DNA from: Natronincola ferrireducens
GTDB lineage: Bacteria; Bacillota; Clostridia; Peptostreptococcales; Natronincolaceae
Reading direction: 5' to 3'
Assembly (NCBI RefSeq): GCF_900100845.1
Contig: NZ_FNFP01000007.1
Span: forward strand, 33,585-97,584
Length of the DNA stretch: 64,000 bases
The position numbers were made by a program, and so were the translations under genes. How positions within the stretch are numbered: the first letter of the stretch is position 1; the number at the start of each line of letters is the position of its first letter. Below, in pieces: positions 17,457-25,795 of this stretch. Under the pieces are notes generated by a model, which ran no database searches, was not told the origin of the DNA, and worked only from the letters and a program-made list of their open reading frames with translations.

Positions 17457-18122
17457 TCAGTTGGTTATTGAATCAAAAAAATTTTCATCCAAAAACGTAT
17501 TTTGCGTTTGAGCTTCAGCCTTTGATTCGTACACTACAAAGTCTGATATGCTTTTAATATTTGATATTAGCAGGTCAATAGAGCTGGGATTCTTAGAAAG
17601 CTTAAGTATTTCTGCAATTTCACCCTGGTTTTTAAGGTATTGACATTCATTCTCTACTTTCTTTAGCCCTATGGCATTTATATCATAGGATGCATCCACT
17701 TGTTCATATCGAATGATATCTCGCCAGTAGGGATAAAAAGTAATAAGCTCTAAGAATTCTTTTAAATTATCTGCTATCTTTCCATACATTCCCTCGTGAT
17801 TTACATACCCAACAGGGCAATTTTCATCTTGCATGCCTCCCATATCACCGATTGTACCAAAGCAATTTCCTTCACTATCAACAGCAAAAATCCAAAAACA
17901 CGGAACAGGGTAAAATTGAAAATCATCTAGGTTTTGTGTGGTACAAAAAATCAAATCGCAATTATCCTCCAATAGTTTATAAATTTTTAGATTTTTTTCA
18001 TTTTCAGGAAGGGGAACAATATTTTTTCCTGCAAAAACAACTTTCACTTCTGGCTTGAAATAATATACTGCTGGTTGATTTTTTCCTTCAATATCTATCA
18101 ATAATTTTTCAGATGTATCCAC
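17457..18122 (-). CDS. SUKH/SMI1-KNR4-like protein, copy A
   Basis: A 221-residue soluble protein. The central part (VPCFWIFAVDSEGNCFGTIG, then PVGYVNHEGMYGKIADNL and a FLELITFYPYWRDII tail) resembles the SUKH fold, whose members are mostly immunity proteins against polymorphic toxins. The match is by eye and I cannot assign a subfamily. A close paralogue lies at 30564-31220 on the same strand; even about 45 bases upstream of the start codons are conserved. No matching toxin is seen in the window. Confidence 0.55.
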   Translation of the reverse strand: MDTSEKLLIDIEGKNQPAVYYFKPEVKVVFAGKNIVPLPENEKNLKIYKLLEDNCDLIFCTTQNLDDFQFYPVPCFWIFAVDSEGNCFGTIGDMGGMQDENCPVGYVNHEGMYGKIADNLKEFLELITFYPYWRDIIRYEQVDASYDINAIGLKKVENECQYLKNQGEIAEILKLSKNPSSIDLLISNIKSISDFVVYESKAEAQTQNTFLDENFFDSITN

Positions 18123-18715
18123 TAGACTTCAATCCTTTCTAGTTATTAGAGTATCGTTACTTGGTAAAAATCATCTGTGACACCTTTATTAAGAAGAAAA
18201 ACATATTTTAGAATGAACATGTAATCCCTCACTACTTCAAATCAAATAGATTTATTATACCTTTGTCATCCACTATAAAAATAAAACACATTAGGTCTTG
18301 TAAAATTATATTACTACTTCTATAGTATCATCGACACACAAAAACCACAAATTATGGAATTGATATAATCAATTTATTCAATGCATATGTATTCTGTAGA
18401 GACTGATCTGTTTTTCACAGGGAATACGGATTGGGATAAAGCCTTCTTACTTCTTGCCATTTCATAAGAAACACCTTTTAATATTTCAACATATTTATTA
18501 TAGTAGGTTTAGAGGATAGGTTTAGACAAAAGGATAACTAGCTTTGGAAATTATTGCAGGGATGAGGGAGTTAGGGTAGAAGTAAACAAACAGGTAAGCT
18601 TAATGACATAGTTAGATGAAAAATATAAAGGAGTTAAACTGATATCAAATTGCACTAACCTTTTTTAATTAGGTTAAATAGGATAGGTTCAATATTAAGA
18701 GTAAGGGGGAGGAAA
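18123..18715. other. 590-base gap with a partial island repeat and a short remnant frame
   Basis: 18314-18373 resembles the left part of the duplicated element at 24297 and 33158, including a TATAAT at 18364-18369. On the minus strand a frame without a start (about 18398-18510) encodes YVEILKGVSYEMARSKKAL, possibly a decayed gene. Nothing else recognisable. Confidence 0.45.
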
Positions 18716-19219
18716 TTGAAAAGTATTATAAGGAGATACATTTATTTTTTCTTAGCTATTACAACTTATTTAATTATACATGAAGGGGTTCATGCTATAC
18801 AAGCACATATATATGGAATCTATAAAGGTATGGGTATATCACCATTTGGAGTAGAGATTTTAATTACACAGCCACTTACAATTGGAGGGGTTAAGCTTGT
18901 ATTATTTTCAGGGCTTAGTAGTACTGTAACAGTAACAATTGGCTATATTTTACTAATACTCCTGCCTAAAATACTGAAGTTGAGGACACAGATAGTGAAG
19001 AACTACTTGTATTATGTGATTTTGATTTTCCTATTACTTGACCCATTATATATCTCACTATTATCTTTTTTAGTGGGTGGAGATATCAATGGTATTGCTC
19101 TAGGATTAGATGTGTCCTATATGTCAGTAAGAATTGTCTACATTTTAATTTTTGTTTTAAATTTATTTTTAGTATATAGAAAACTTTATCCCGCCTACAA
19201 CTCCAAGAAATTTAATTAA
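18716..19219 (+). CDS. Small membrane zinc-metalloprotease-like protein (HExxH)
   Basis: A 167-residue, highly hydrophobic protein starting at TTG with GGGGGAGG upstream. Near residue 22 it has HEGVHAIQA, an HExxH zinc-binding motif placed within a membrane helix, and near residue 125 a conserved-looking GGDINGI following LLDPLYISLLSFL, which could supply the third ligand. This resembles compact intramembrane or zincin-type proteases (M50/DUF3267-like). Substrate unknown. It heads a plus-strand run of small membrane proteins. Confidence 0.6.
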   Translation: MKSIIRRYIYFFLAITTYLIIHEGVHAIQAHIYGIYKGMGISPFGVEILITQPLTIGGVKLVLFSGLSSTVTVTIGYILLILLPKILKLRTQIVKNYLYYVILIFLLLDPLYISLLSFLVGGDINGIALGLDVSYMSVRIVYILIFVLNLFLVYRKLYPAYNSKKFN

Positions 19220-19274
19220 GTTTCATTGAACTTGGGGAAAAGATGCACTGTAAATAATATTTGGAGGTATGAAG

Positions 19275-19388
19275 ATGGGAGCATCTATAGTATTTGCCAT
19301 ACCTGTATTGATAGCTGCTGCTGTTTTTATAGGAATAGGCATATTTGCATTAAGAAAGGAAACACCTATGCATTTAAGGAGAGGGTAA
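19275..19388 (+). CDS. Tiny single-helix membrane protein
   Basis: A 37-codon frame, MGASIVFAIPVLIAAAV at the start and HLRRG at the end, with GGAGG seven bases before the ATG. It is one membrane helix with a positively charged C-terminus. It lies between the HExxH protein and a multi-helix protein whose ATG follows the stop by one base, so the three may act together. No family recognised. Confidence 0.6.
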   Translation: MGASIVFAIPVLIAAAVFIGIGIFALRKETPMHLRRG

Positions 19389-19389
19389 T

Positions 19390-19761
19390 ATGACAACCAA
19401 ACGACCTAAGGGAGTAACTTTCATTGGATATTTTTATATTTTCGGTGCAATTGCACTTTTATTATCTCTGGTTTTAGGTACCAAGCAAGACGTACCAATA
19501 GGTTTAAGATTTGGCATGCCTCATGTGCCAGAAAATGTTATAGTGCCATTTATAGTAGTATTGTCACTGGTTATTTCATATGGATATTTAACATTGAAAA
19601 AGTGGGGTTATTGGCTGATGATACTCTATTCGTTATTATTTTTACTTATAAGTTTGAGTTTATTAATTGAATACAATACCCAACCCTTTATCGGCAATAC
19701 AATATGGTCAATATTTGTTATAATTTACACCTCCAGAAAAAAGAAGGCTTTTTTAAAATGA
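19390..19761 (+). CDS. Hypothetical four-helix membrane protein
   Basis: A 123-residue protein with four membrane segments (about 11-29, 47-65, 71-92, 99-115) and a basic N-terminus TTKRPKGVTFIGYFYI. The beginning is typical of small DUF2127-like integral proteins, but I would not assign a family. GGAGAGGG lies just upstream, inside the end of the tiny gene before it. Confidence 0.6.
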   Translation: MTTKRPKGVTFIGYFYIFGAIALLLSLVLGTKQDVPIGLRFGMPHVPENVIVPFIVVLSLVISYGYLTLKKWGYWLMILYSLLFLLISLSLLIEYNTQPFIGNTIWSIFVIIYTSRKKKAFLK

Positions 19762-19927
19762 GACTAAGGTATATGATACATTTTCTTTTTAAGGGGAATT
19801 TGACGCATTAGATGTCATACATACAGGCGACCTGTGGTCCCCCGGTTCCTACACATCTTCTATTCACGACGAATTGGATAAAGAGTGTAAAATGAAAATA
19901 ATTTATTTTATAGAGGAGGTATCACAA

Positions 19928-20140
19928 TTGAAAGGATTTATTTCTACCTTTTTTGCTTGTATTGTTATTTGTTTGATTGCCACATTTTTCTTCGCTAGTT
20001 TTTTAGATAATATTTGGGCTATTATTGTTTTTATTGCATTCCTATTAGCAGTGTTAATTACAGTTTTTTTGAATCAGGAGTCTAGAATTGAAGAATTGGA
20101 AAAGAAAATGGAAAAGTTATTAAATAATGAACTGGATTAA
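19928..20140 (+). CDS. Small membrane protein with C-terminal coiled coil
   Basis: A 70-residue protein with two membrane helices (about 5-45) and a charged heptad-like tail (RIEELEKKMEKLL) suited to a coiled coil. I start at TTG 19928 because GAGGAGG lies 8 bases before it; an in-frame ATG 54 bases earlier has no ribosome site. The bases just upstream (19800-19870) are locally GC-richer than the island and look foreign, but encode nothing I recognise. Confidence 0.55.
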   Translation: MKGFISTFFACIVICLIATFFFASFLDNIWAIIVFIAFLLAVLITVFLNQESRIEELEKKMEKLLNNELD

Positions 20141-20243
20141 GAAATACCCTCACAGCTGCTTTTAAAGACGACACAGGTAAAACATTTTAATTACCTACAT
20201 GATACTCTATTTATTATTAGGTTCTTAATAGGAGGTTGATTCC

Positions 20244-20525
20244 ATGAAAGAAGATAATAGTTTCCATAAGGATATGGAGGATTTAAATGAATGGCAACAG
20301 AATCAATATAATCCTGGACACTATATTGGCACTGGAAGAGTTCAAAGACCCATTTTAAACTTAGCAAAATACCCTGTATTGCTGATTATATCAGGTTTAG
20401 TAGGATTAATTGTACCAATTATGCTTTTGCTATTAACTGATATTGCTATAACAGAATTGCTTTTTCTTTTCTTCCCTCCTTCTATTTTTCTAATAGGAGG
20501 TATCTTAAGGCTTAGACGCAAGTAA
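20244..20525 (+). CDS. Small two-helix membrane protein, intact paralogue
   Basis: A 93-residue protein: acidic N-terminus (KEDNSFHKDMEDLNEWQQN), a HYIGTGR segment, then two membrane helices and a basic end (RLRRK). AGGAGG precedes the ATG. A near-identical gene at 29826-30098 on the other strand is broken by an extra base in a C tract; this copy shows the intact form. Function unknown. Confidence 0.65.
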   Translation: MKEDNSFHKDMEDLNEWQQNQYNPGHYIGTGRVQRPILNLAKYPVLLIISGLVGLIVPIMLLLLTDIAITELLFLFFPPSIFLIGGILRLRRK

Positions 20526-20631
20526 TTCAATGAATATACTTTAACTTATAGTTACTTCTATATAAAAACTGTTAAGGAATAGAAATATATGCTTAATATA
20601 CTAGCTTATATATCTATTCTTTCATTTTTCA

Positions 20632-20787
20632 TCAGTTAACCATGCTGTGTTTGTAATATCTCAATGCAGGTAAACTTGATAAAGGTATTATTGGCATATC
20701 AACATCCATTAGTCTTTCGCCATTTGTACCTATGAAAGTCATCATCACAATAGTGACAGGTTTTAAAAATTTACTCTTCCTGTCCAT
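20632..20787 (-). CDS. Small ORF, unknown
   Basis: A 51-codon frame beginning MDRKSKFLKPVTIVMMTFIG with GGGAGG eight bases before the ATG. It has a short hydrophobic stretch and ends RYYKHSMVN. It may be a small secreted or membrane peptide, or the front of a decayed gene. No family recognised. The remaining sequence up to 21039 shows nothing. Confidence 0.4.
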   Translation of the reverse strand: MDRKSKFLKPVTIVMMTFIGTNGERLMDVDMPIIPLSSLPALRYYKHSMVN

Positions 20788-21039
20788 AGTACCCTCCCTG
20801 TGTATAAAGCTAATGCTCTATTAACTCGTTTATTGCACATAATCTATCAAATTCACCTTAAAAAGATAAAGTATCATAAAAGGTAAGAAAAGAAAGATTC
20901 TTCATTGCTTTCAGAATGAATGAGGACTAAGGAGGTTGTCATCCTGAGTTTCTTTATTAAGTGAAAAGATGTTATAACAACCTTCTTTGTAGTATACTAC
21001 TAGCTCATTTATGCAAATACTTTGCTCTATGATGTTTTT

Positions 21040-21768
21040 TTATGTCCCATGATAAACGCGTAATTTTATTGTTGGTTTTTCTGAAAAGGTTAAATTATAT
21101 TCGGCTATTGCTCCATTCTTCAGAGGAACTCTCAACTCCATGTTCTTGTCATGCCTAAATGCCCATATTTCTGCTCCGTTGTTGTTCAAAGAGTGATTAA
21201 TATAGTCATCATAAAATTTCTCAATAGCTGTGATAAATTCTTTTAAATAGCTTGTTTTTATCTGCCATTCATAGGAATACACAGTTGTTTTGCCCTTTGT
21301 TTCATAACTTTCTCCAACCATTGCTGCAGATTCTCCAAAATTATTGATTATTTCCTGGAGAGAATCACATTCAAGCAGGAATTTTAATTGTTTTTCATCA
21401 AATTGTATCTTATTTGGAGTTTTAAATTGAACCATCTTATTTAATATTCTTGGTTCTTCATCTTTGCTAACAAATACACTAATGTAACCATAAGGAAAGT
21501 GCCAAGAGTAAATAGTTTCAGCAAAGTTTGTACTTTTTTTATTTAAGATACCATCTATTTCCTCTATGTTGGTATTAGTAGTTATTTTCTTATAGGCTTC
21601 ATAAATATTTGAGTTTTTCATCTCCTCTAAAGTAAACTCCTGTCTCAACAATGCTTTTATGTTTAACTTAAATTCAGATGTCTGGTAATTTACGCTTTTG
21701 AATATCATCAGCAAATATATAGATATTGACAAGCCCAAAAATATTAGTATATATTTCTTTCTCAACAA
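21040..21768 (-). CDS. Exported hypothetical protein, possibly BamE/SmpA-like
   Basis: A 242-residue protein with a TTG start, a GGGAGG ribosome site and an N-terminal membrane anchor (about 7-24). Two segments (YEAYKKITTNTNIEEIDGIL near 58 and FLLECDSLQEIINNFGES near 130), each followed by an aromatic strand-rich stretch, are reminiscent of duplicated BamE/BLIP-like modules. That is an impression, not a match. It probably sits on the outer face of the membrane. Confidence 0.5.
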   Translation of the reverse strand: MLRKKYILIFLGLSISIYLLMIFKSVNYQTSEFKLNIKALLRQEFTLEEMKNSNIYEAYKKITTNTNIEEIDGILNKKSTNFAETIYSWHFPYGYISVFVSKDEEPRILNKMVQFKTPNKIQFDEKQLKFLLECDSLQEIINNFGESAAMVGESYETKGKTTVYSYEWQIKTSYLKEFITAIEKFYDDYINHSLNNNGAEIWAFRHDKNMELRVPLKNGAIAEYNLTFSEKPTIKLRVYHGT

Positions 21769-21857
21769 CTCGCCCTCCCCTTCACCGAATACGCCTTAAA
21801 TAGATAATTTGTAGCAGGTGAACTATAAATAGCCATAGTTAGGTTTTTATGATTTTG

Positions 21858-22238
21858 TTATAAAGGCTTATCTTTCATATCAATTACTTTATTTTTTTCT
21901 TTGTAAACATAATAGAAAAACCCTGCCATTAATACATTCCCAACTATTAATCCTATTAATACTGCTGAATCGAATTTGTTAGATATTAAATAATTAATGC
22001 TACTGACAGTTCTAATAATAATCGATATACAGTATACAATAATTATACTATAGTAATGAATTAATTTTTTATCTTGTAAATTTATAGCTGAAAAGAATAA
22101 TATTGCACCAAAAATAATCGATGTAGAAGGATATAAATATATAATTTCTTTTGTAGATAAAAAGCTACGTAAGTAAGGCCAACCCATATAAAGATAATAG
22201 AATCCGTGTAGTGCTATTATTGGTTGTATAAAGTTCAC
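21858..22238 (-). CDS. Hypothetical four-helix membrane protein
   Basis: A 126-residue protein starting at GTG with GGGAGGTG upstream. Four membrane helices span most of the length and the tail is charged (YKEKNKVIDMKDKPL). It lies between the WG-repeat gene and the exported protein on the same strand. No family recognised. Confidence 0.55.
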   Translation of the reverse strand: MNFIQPIIALHGFYYLYMGWPYLRSFLSTKEIIYLYPSTSIIFGAILFFSAINLQDKKLIHYYSIIIVYCISIIIRTVSSINYLISNKFDSAVLIGLIVGNVLMAGFFYYVYKEKNKVIDMKDKPL

Positions 22239-22274
22239 AAGAAATCACCTCCCTAGTATAATTAAACGTAATTG

Positions 22275-23720
22275 CTACAATACTTTTTTCCCTGTCGTAT
22301 CTATATATCCCCATTTACCATTAACTTTTACTGGAGACAGACCATTACTAAACCCTTTGACCTCATCATACTGAGGATTAATTACCCACTGATTCTCCTG
22401 ATTTACAAAGCCCCATTGGTTATTCATCTTAACAGCACCTAAACCCTCTTGGAATACTCCAACTGCTTCATATTGAGGTTTAATAATAATATTGCCTCTT
22501 ATATCCATATATCCGTATTTATCCTGCATTTTAATCCCAAGGTAGTTTGGTGAACTATATGCATCTATCTCGTCGAACTGGGGCTCTATAAGAATATTGC
22601 CTTTATTATCTATTAATCCATACTTTTGTTCCAGTTTAATAATCCCTAAATCATAATTGAAAGGCTTTATTTCATCAAACTGTGGCTCTAATACAACATT
22701 CCCCTTTTTATCCACTAGACCCCATCTATTATCACTGTAATTAGGCACCATAACAAACAAGTCATTATAAAAGGCTTCTAGCATATCATATTGCGGTTCT
22801 ATGAGGAATTTCCCCTTATTATCAATATAGCCCCACTTATTTTTCAATTGTACGACTGCTCCATTATTTCTAAAATGCCTTCCAGTTGTAAAGATTGGCT
22901 CTATTACAATCTTGCCCATTTTATCTATATACCCAACTCTTAGGTGACCTGCTTTCTCAACTGCTACTAAAGCTAATCCTTCAGAAAAGGGTAGAGCGGT
23001 ACAAAACTTTTCCTCTGTTAAAAGATTGCCATTTTTATCTATATATGTCCATTGATCATCAATAGCTACAGCAGCAAAATCTTCATGAAAGCTAAAAAAA
23101 TCATTATACTTAGCTTCTATAACTAAATTTCCTAGCTCATTTATGTAACCCCATTTGTCATTTATCTTTACAGCAGCCAATCCTTCACTGAATCCATAGG
23201 CCTCCTTATATTGTGGCGCTATAATAACTTCTCCATATGTATCGATAAATCCCCATTGTCCATTTTGCTTAATTTTAGCTAGTGGTTCCGTAAAATATAA
23301 ATCTCCATCATCATATTTAGGTTCAACAATTATGCTACCATCTTGGTGAATATAACCGTACTTTTTATTTCTCTTTACTTGAATAAGACCATCAGATAAG
23401 AAAGGTCCAATCTCTTCATAAACTACTTCTAAGATAATCTTTCCTTCCTTATTAACAAGTCCATAATATCCATCTTTTTTCACTTTTATATAATTCTCTG
23501 AAGAGTAGTAAATATCTTCAAATTGAAGGTCTAATAGAATTTCTCCATTTTTATTAATGAACCCATATAACCCATCTATTTCAACAATTGCTATACCCTC
23601 ATCAAAAAAAATAGATACATCTTTGTAGAGATATTCATCTATTGATGTCATATATATCATCCATGCTAAAACAATCATCACTATTACTAGCAGTAATTTA
23701 CTATGTTTTGATTTCATCAT
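22275..23720 (-). CDS. WG-repeat protein, membrane-anchored, about 13 repeats
   Basis: A 481-residue protein with one N-terminal membrane helix (about 8-26), then about thirteen WG (KWG) beta repeats of roughly 35 residues, each of the form WGYID-x-x-G-x-x-x-IEPQYDE. The repeats fill the whole outside part, so it should form a long beta solenoid or propeller-like array on the cell surface. WG repeats are common in Firmicutes and are linked by others to surface binding or defence contexts, with no firm function. GGGAGG lies before two adjacent ATG codons. A smaller relative lies at 25796. Confidence 0.85.
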   Translation of the reverse strand: MMKSKHSKLLLVIVMIVLAWMIYMTSIDEYLYKDVSIFFDEGIAIVEIDGLYGFINKNGEILLDLQFEDIYYSSENYIKVKKDGYYGLVNKEGKIILEVVYEEIGPFLSDGLIQVKRNKKYGYIHQDGSIIVEPKYDDGDLYFTEPLAKIKQNGQWGFIDTYGEVIIAPQYKEAYGFSEGLAAVKINDKWGYINELGNLVIEAKYNDFFSFHEDFAAVAIDDQWTYIDKNGNLLTEEKFCTALPFSEGLALVAVEKAGHLRVGYIDKMGKIVIEPIFTTGRHFRNNGAVVQLKNKWGYIDNKGKFLIEPQYDMLEAFYNDLFVMVPNYSDNRWGLVDKKGNVVLEPQFDEIKPFNYDLGIIKLEQKYGLIDNKGNILIEPQFDEIDAYSSPNYLGIKMQDKYGYMDIRGNIIIKPQYEAVGVFQEGLGAVKMNNQWGFVNQENQWVINPQYDEVKGFSNGLSPVKVNGKWGYIDTTGKKVL

Positions 23721-23787
23721 TATCCTCCCTCGTTAGTTCAAATCTTTATATTCTTTTTATATGCTTTACATTTCTCACCTAATTCGT

Positions 23788-23970
23788 CTAAAAAAGGATT
23801 AGACACAATAAAAATGACGTGGGGAGATTATACAGTACTATACTCCCAAAGATAGTACCTGCTAAAGGTGCTGTTTCAAATAATGCAGCAGCAGTTAAAA
23901 CATATTTAAGCTTTCCTTTTTTTCTACGCTCTTCCCAGCTTCTGATAAACTTAGTCTCCTTATCCTTCAA
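23788..23970 (-). CDS. Small membrane protein, perhaps truncated
   Basis: A 60-residue protein with TTG start and GGGGGAG upstream. The charged front (KFIRSWEERRKKGKLKYVL) is typical of a family of short clostridial membrane proteins whose C-terminal helices are usually followed by a basic tail; here the last helix simply ends at a stop (FLLCLILF), so a late frameshift is possible. Confidence 0.5.
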   Translation of the reverse strand: MKDKETKFIRSWEERRKKGKLKYVLTAAALFETAPLAGTIFGSIVLYNLPTSFLLCLILF

Positions 23971-24018
23971 AATTTCTCCCCCTAATATTATCCAACTTAA
24001 TTTACTGTGACATGGAAT

Positions 24019-24252
24019 TCACCAATGGTACAATTCATTGATACCCGCACCAGCACCAGCACTATTTTGTCTTTCAAATATTAGTTCAAAAGAGTCTGCT
24101 ACCCCATATCCAGATACAGGAGGAGCAAATATTTGAACTAATCTCCAGCCTTCTGTTGCATGCTGTTCAACTATCTTATGATAATCCTCAACAGGTTTTC
24201 TGCCTTTGAAAGTCGTCTTTAACTCTATTTTCACAAACTTGTATTCATACAT
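24019..24252 (-). CDS. DUF4177-containing small protein
   Basis: A 77-residue soluble protein. MYEYKFVKIEL at the start and ATEGWRLVQIFAPP in the centre are the DUF4177 hallmarks. The loop after GYGVADS and a Gly/Ala-rich tail are less usual. I start at ATG 24252 because GGAGG lies 8 bases upstream; an earlier in-frame codon at 24273 would sit inside the ribosome site. Function of DUF4177 is unknown. Confidence 0.7.
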   Translation of the reverse strand: MYEYKFVKIELKTTFKGRKPVEDYHKIVEQHATEGWRLVQIFAPPVSGYGVADSFELIFERQNSAGAGAGINELYHW

Positions 24253-24296
24253 GTGGATATCCTCCCTTCGCAATTAGGCTTATTTTTCTTATACAA

Positions 24297-24482
24297 TCAT
24301 CTATATGCCTATAGAATGTTCCTCTACTCCTTTTATAGTAACACCCCCATCCAAAAATTACAAATAATGGAATATACATAACGTTTAGCTAGGTAATATA
24401 ATTAACATCTGAGGAGGTCAGTAGATATATTTCTTTATTTCTACTCATACATTAGAAATAAAGACCAAGCTAAGGGGTAGGG
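24297..24482 (+). repeat. Duplicated promoter-leader-like element, copy 1 (before the L,D-transpeptidase)
   Basis: About 186 bases that recur, diverged, at 33158-33347. The unit contains CTACTCCTTTTATAGTA, a TATAAT (24397-24402), GAGGAGGTC and a perfect 12-base stem (24432-24443 with 24453-24464), then AAGCTAAGGGGTAGGG. The layout, -10 box followed about 30 bases later by a hairpin, suggests a promoter with a structured RNA leader. It lies 240 bases before the start of the interrupted L,D-transpeptidase. Confidence 0.75.
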
Positions 24483-24719
24483 CTATTCAAAATGAAATAT
24501 AATAGATAGTTATTTGAAGAGTACAGGAAATAAGTCATCTAGTACGCATGGTTAAAATTTCCATGAAAGGGATCATCATAGAGAAATTTGTTAAAAATCA
24601 AGTTTGAATGACCTGCAATAGATGATAAATAAAAACACTATTTTTCATCTAATAATTATAATTCTTTATCCTTGCTCATAAATTATAACTATAGAAATAT
24701 GTCTATAGGGGGAATGGAA

Positions 24720-25115
24720 GTGTATAGGAAATTTATAATAGGTGTCTCTATACTATTGATATGCTTTATGATTTTAGGAACTATTACAATACTATATAGA
24801 GAAGAGGTTTTAAAGAATATAGGGACAGCATCAGATAAATATGCCAGTGAATATTTTGGAGAATATGTAAAATGGGAATATGATATGATTAACGACAATC
24901 CAAATTATGATGATTTAAAGATATTAATAGATGTTGCAGAAAAAAGATTATATTTACTAAATGGGAATGAGCTAATAAAAACATACCCTATAGCCAGTGG
25001 CAAAGCTAGTACGCCTTCGCCATTAGGATCATGGAAGATTGTCAATAAAGCTAGATGGGGTGGTGGATTTGGTACTAGATGGATGGGTCTGAATGTACCC
25101 TGGGGTAAGTTCTAA
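24720..25115 (+). pseudogene. L,D-transpeptidase, N-terminal half (interrupted by the 9.9-kb element)
   Basis: GTG start with AGGGGGA 6 bases upstream. The product has a membrane anchor (about 5-25) and the front of a YkuD (L,D-transpeptidase) domain: LKILIDVAEKRLYLLNG, PIASGKASTPSPLGSWKI and GTRWMGLNVPWG. The frame then runs into element DNA and stops two codons later (KF, stop). The catalytic SxGCIRM motif is missing here; it lies in the other half at 35008. In this state the half-protein cannot be active. L,D-transpeptidases make 3-3 peptidoglycan cross-links or modify spore and vegetative walls. Confidence 0.92.
25099..25107 (+). repeat. attL core of the serine-recombinase element
   Basis: CCTGGGGTA, repeated exactly at 35000-35008. 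It lies within the codons for Pro-Trp-Gly of the transpeptidase. Just inside the element is TAAGAACAC (25116-25124), inverted at the other end as GTGTTCTTA (34980-34988). Confidence 0.85.
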
Positions 25116-25202
25116 TAAGAACACATATGAAAAATTATGATAACTACCTGCTAAATTTTGTATTTATAAGTATTATAAACTTATTATACCTAATAAACAA
25201 TG

Positions 25203-25225
25203 CGCTTAACAATAAGCGTTTTTTT
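25203..25225 (+). terminator. Small terminator-like hairpin near the left end of the element
   Basis: Stem CGCTTA/TAAGCG (25203-25208 and 25213-25218) with a 4-base loop, followed by seven T. It would end transcripts running in from the transpeptidase promoter. Confidence 0.6.
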
Positions 25226-25337
25226 ATTTTGCTCTTTTCTTATTAATATTGAGGAGGATTCTACCAATAAAGAAGATAGAAGATCTAAAGATAAAATTGA
25301 ATACAAAACTTGAAGAAAATATGTATATGTTGGAAGA

Positions 25338-25538
25338 AAAAATTGGCTGTTTGCTGGAAGTCCAAAAGGGACAACACTAGTACAACGGTATATAGCCTGG
25401 TTGAAACAGCAAAAGTCAACGGCTTAAATCCATATAAATATTTACAGCTTCTACTTAGTGCTCTTCCAAAATTGCCATTTTAAAAAGATACGGAACTACT
25501 AGATAACCTGCTTCCGTGGGACTCAAAAGTCATGTGAT
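25338..25538 (+). pseudogene. IS66-family transposase, C-terminal remnant
   Basis: Joining frames gives NWLFAGSPKGTT, then STTVYSLVETAKVNGLNPY, KYLQLLLSALPKLPF, an in-frame stop, and LLDNLLPWDSKVM, which are the consecutive C-terminal blocks of IS66 transposases. At least one frameshift and one stop break it, and the N-terminal 90 percent is missing. The rest of the 25116-25795 gap shows nothing further. Confidence 0.75.
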
Positions 25539-25795
25539 TATTTATCGCTTACTTGCAAGTAGGCTCTAACATAGCAATAGGGCAGGATCAAAGTTAATCC
25601 CACCCCAACTAATGACAAAAAGTCTTAAATTCTTACTAGAAATGAGTTATTTTTTCATATACAGTAGTACACAAACTATTTTACAGACTCTGCTATTACA
25701 TCTTCTATATCTTTAACATTTATAATTTACTACTATCCACTTGGTTTGCAGGTTTTATAATCATACACATTACATACAATTTACAATAAAGATAG

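Noticed and set aside
19800..19870. GC-richer stretch as a gene fragment
   Set aside because: The frame is open but too short, has no start, and resembles no family I know.
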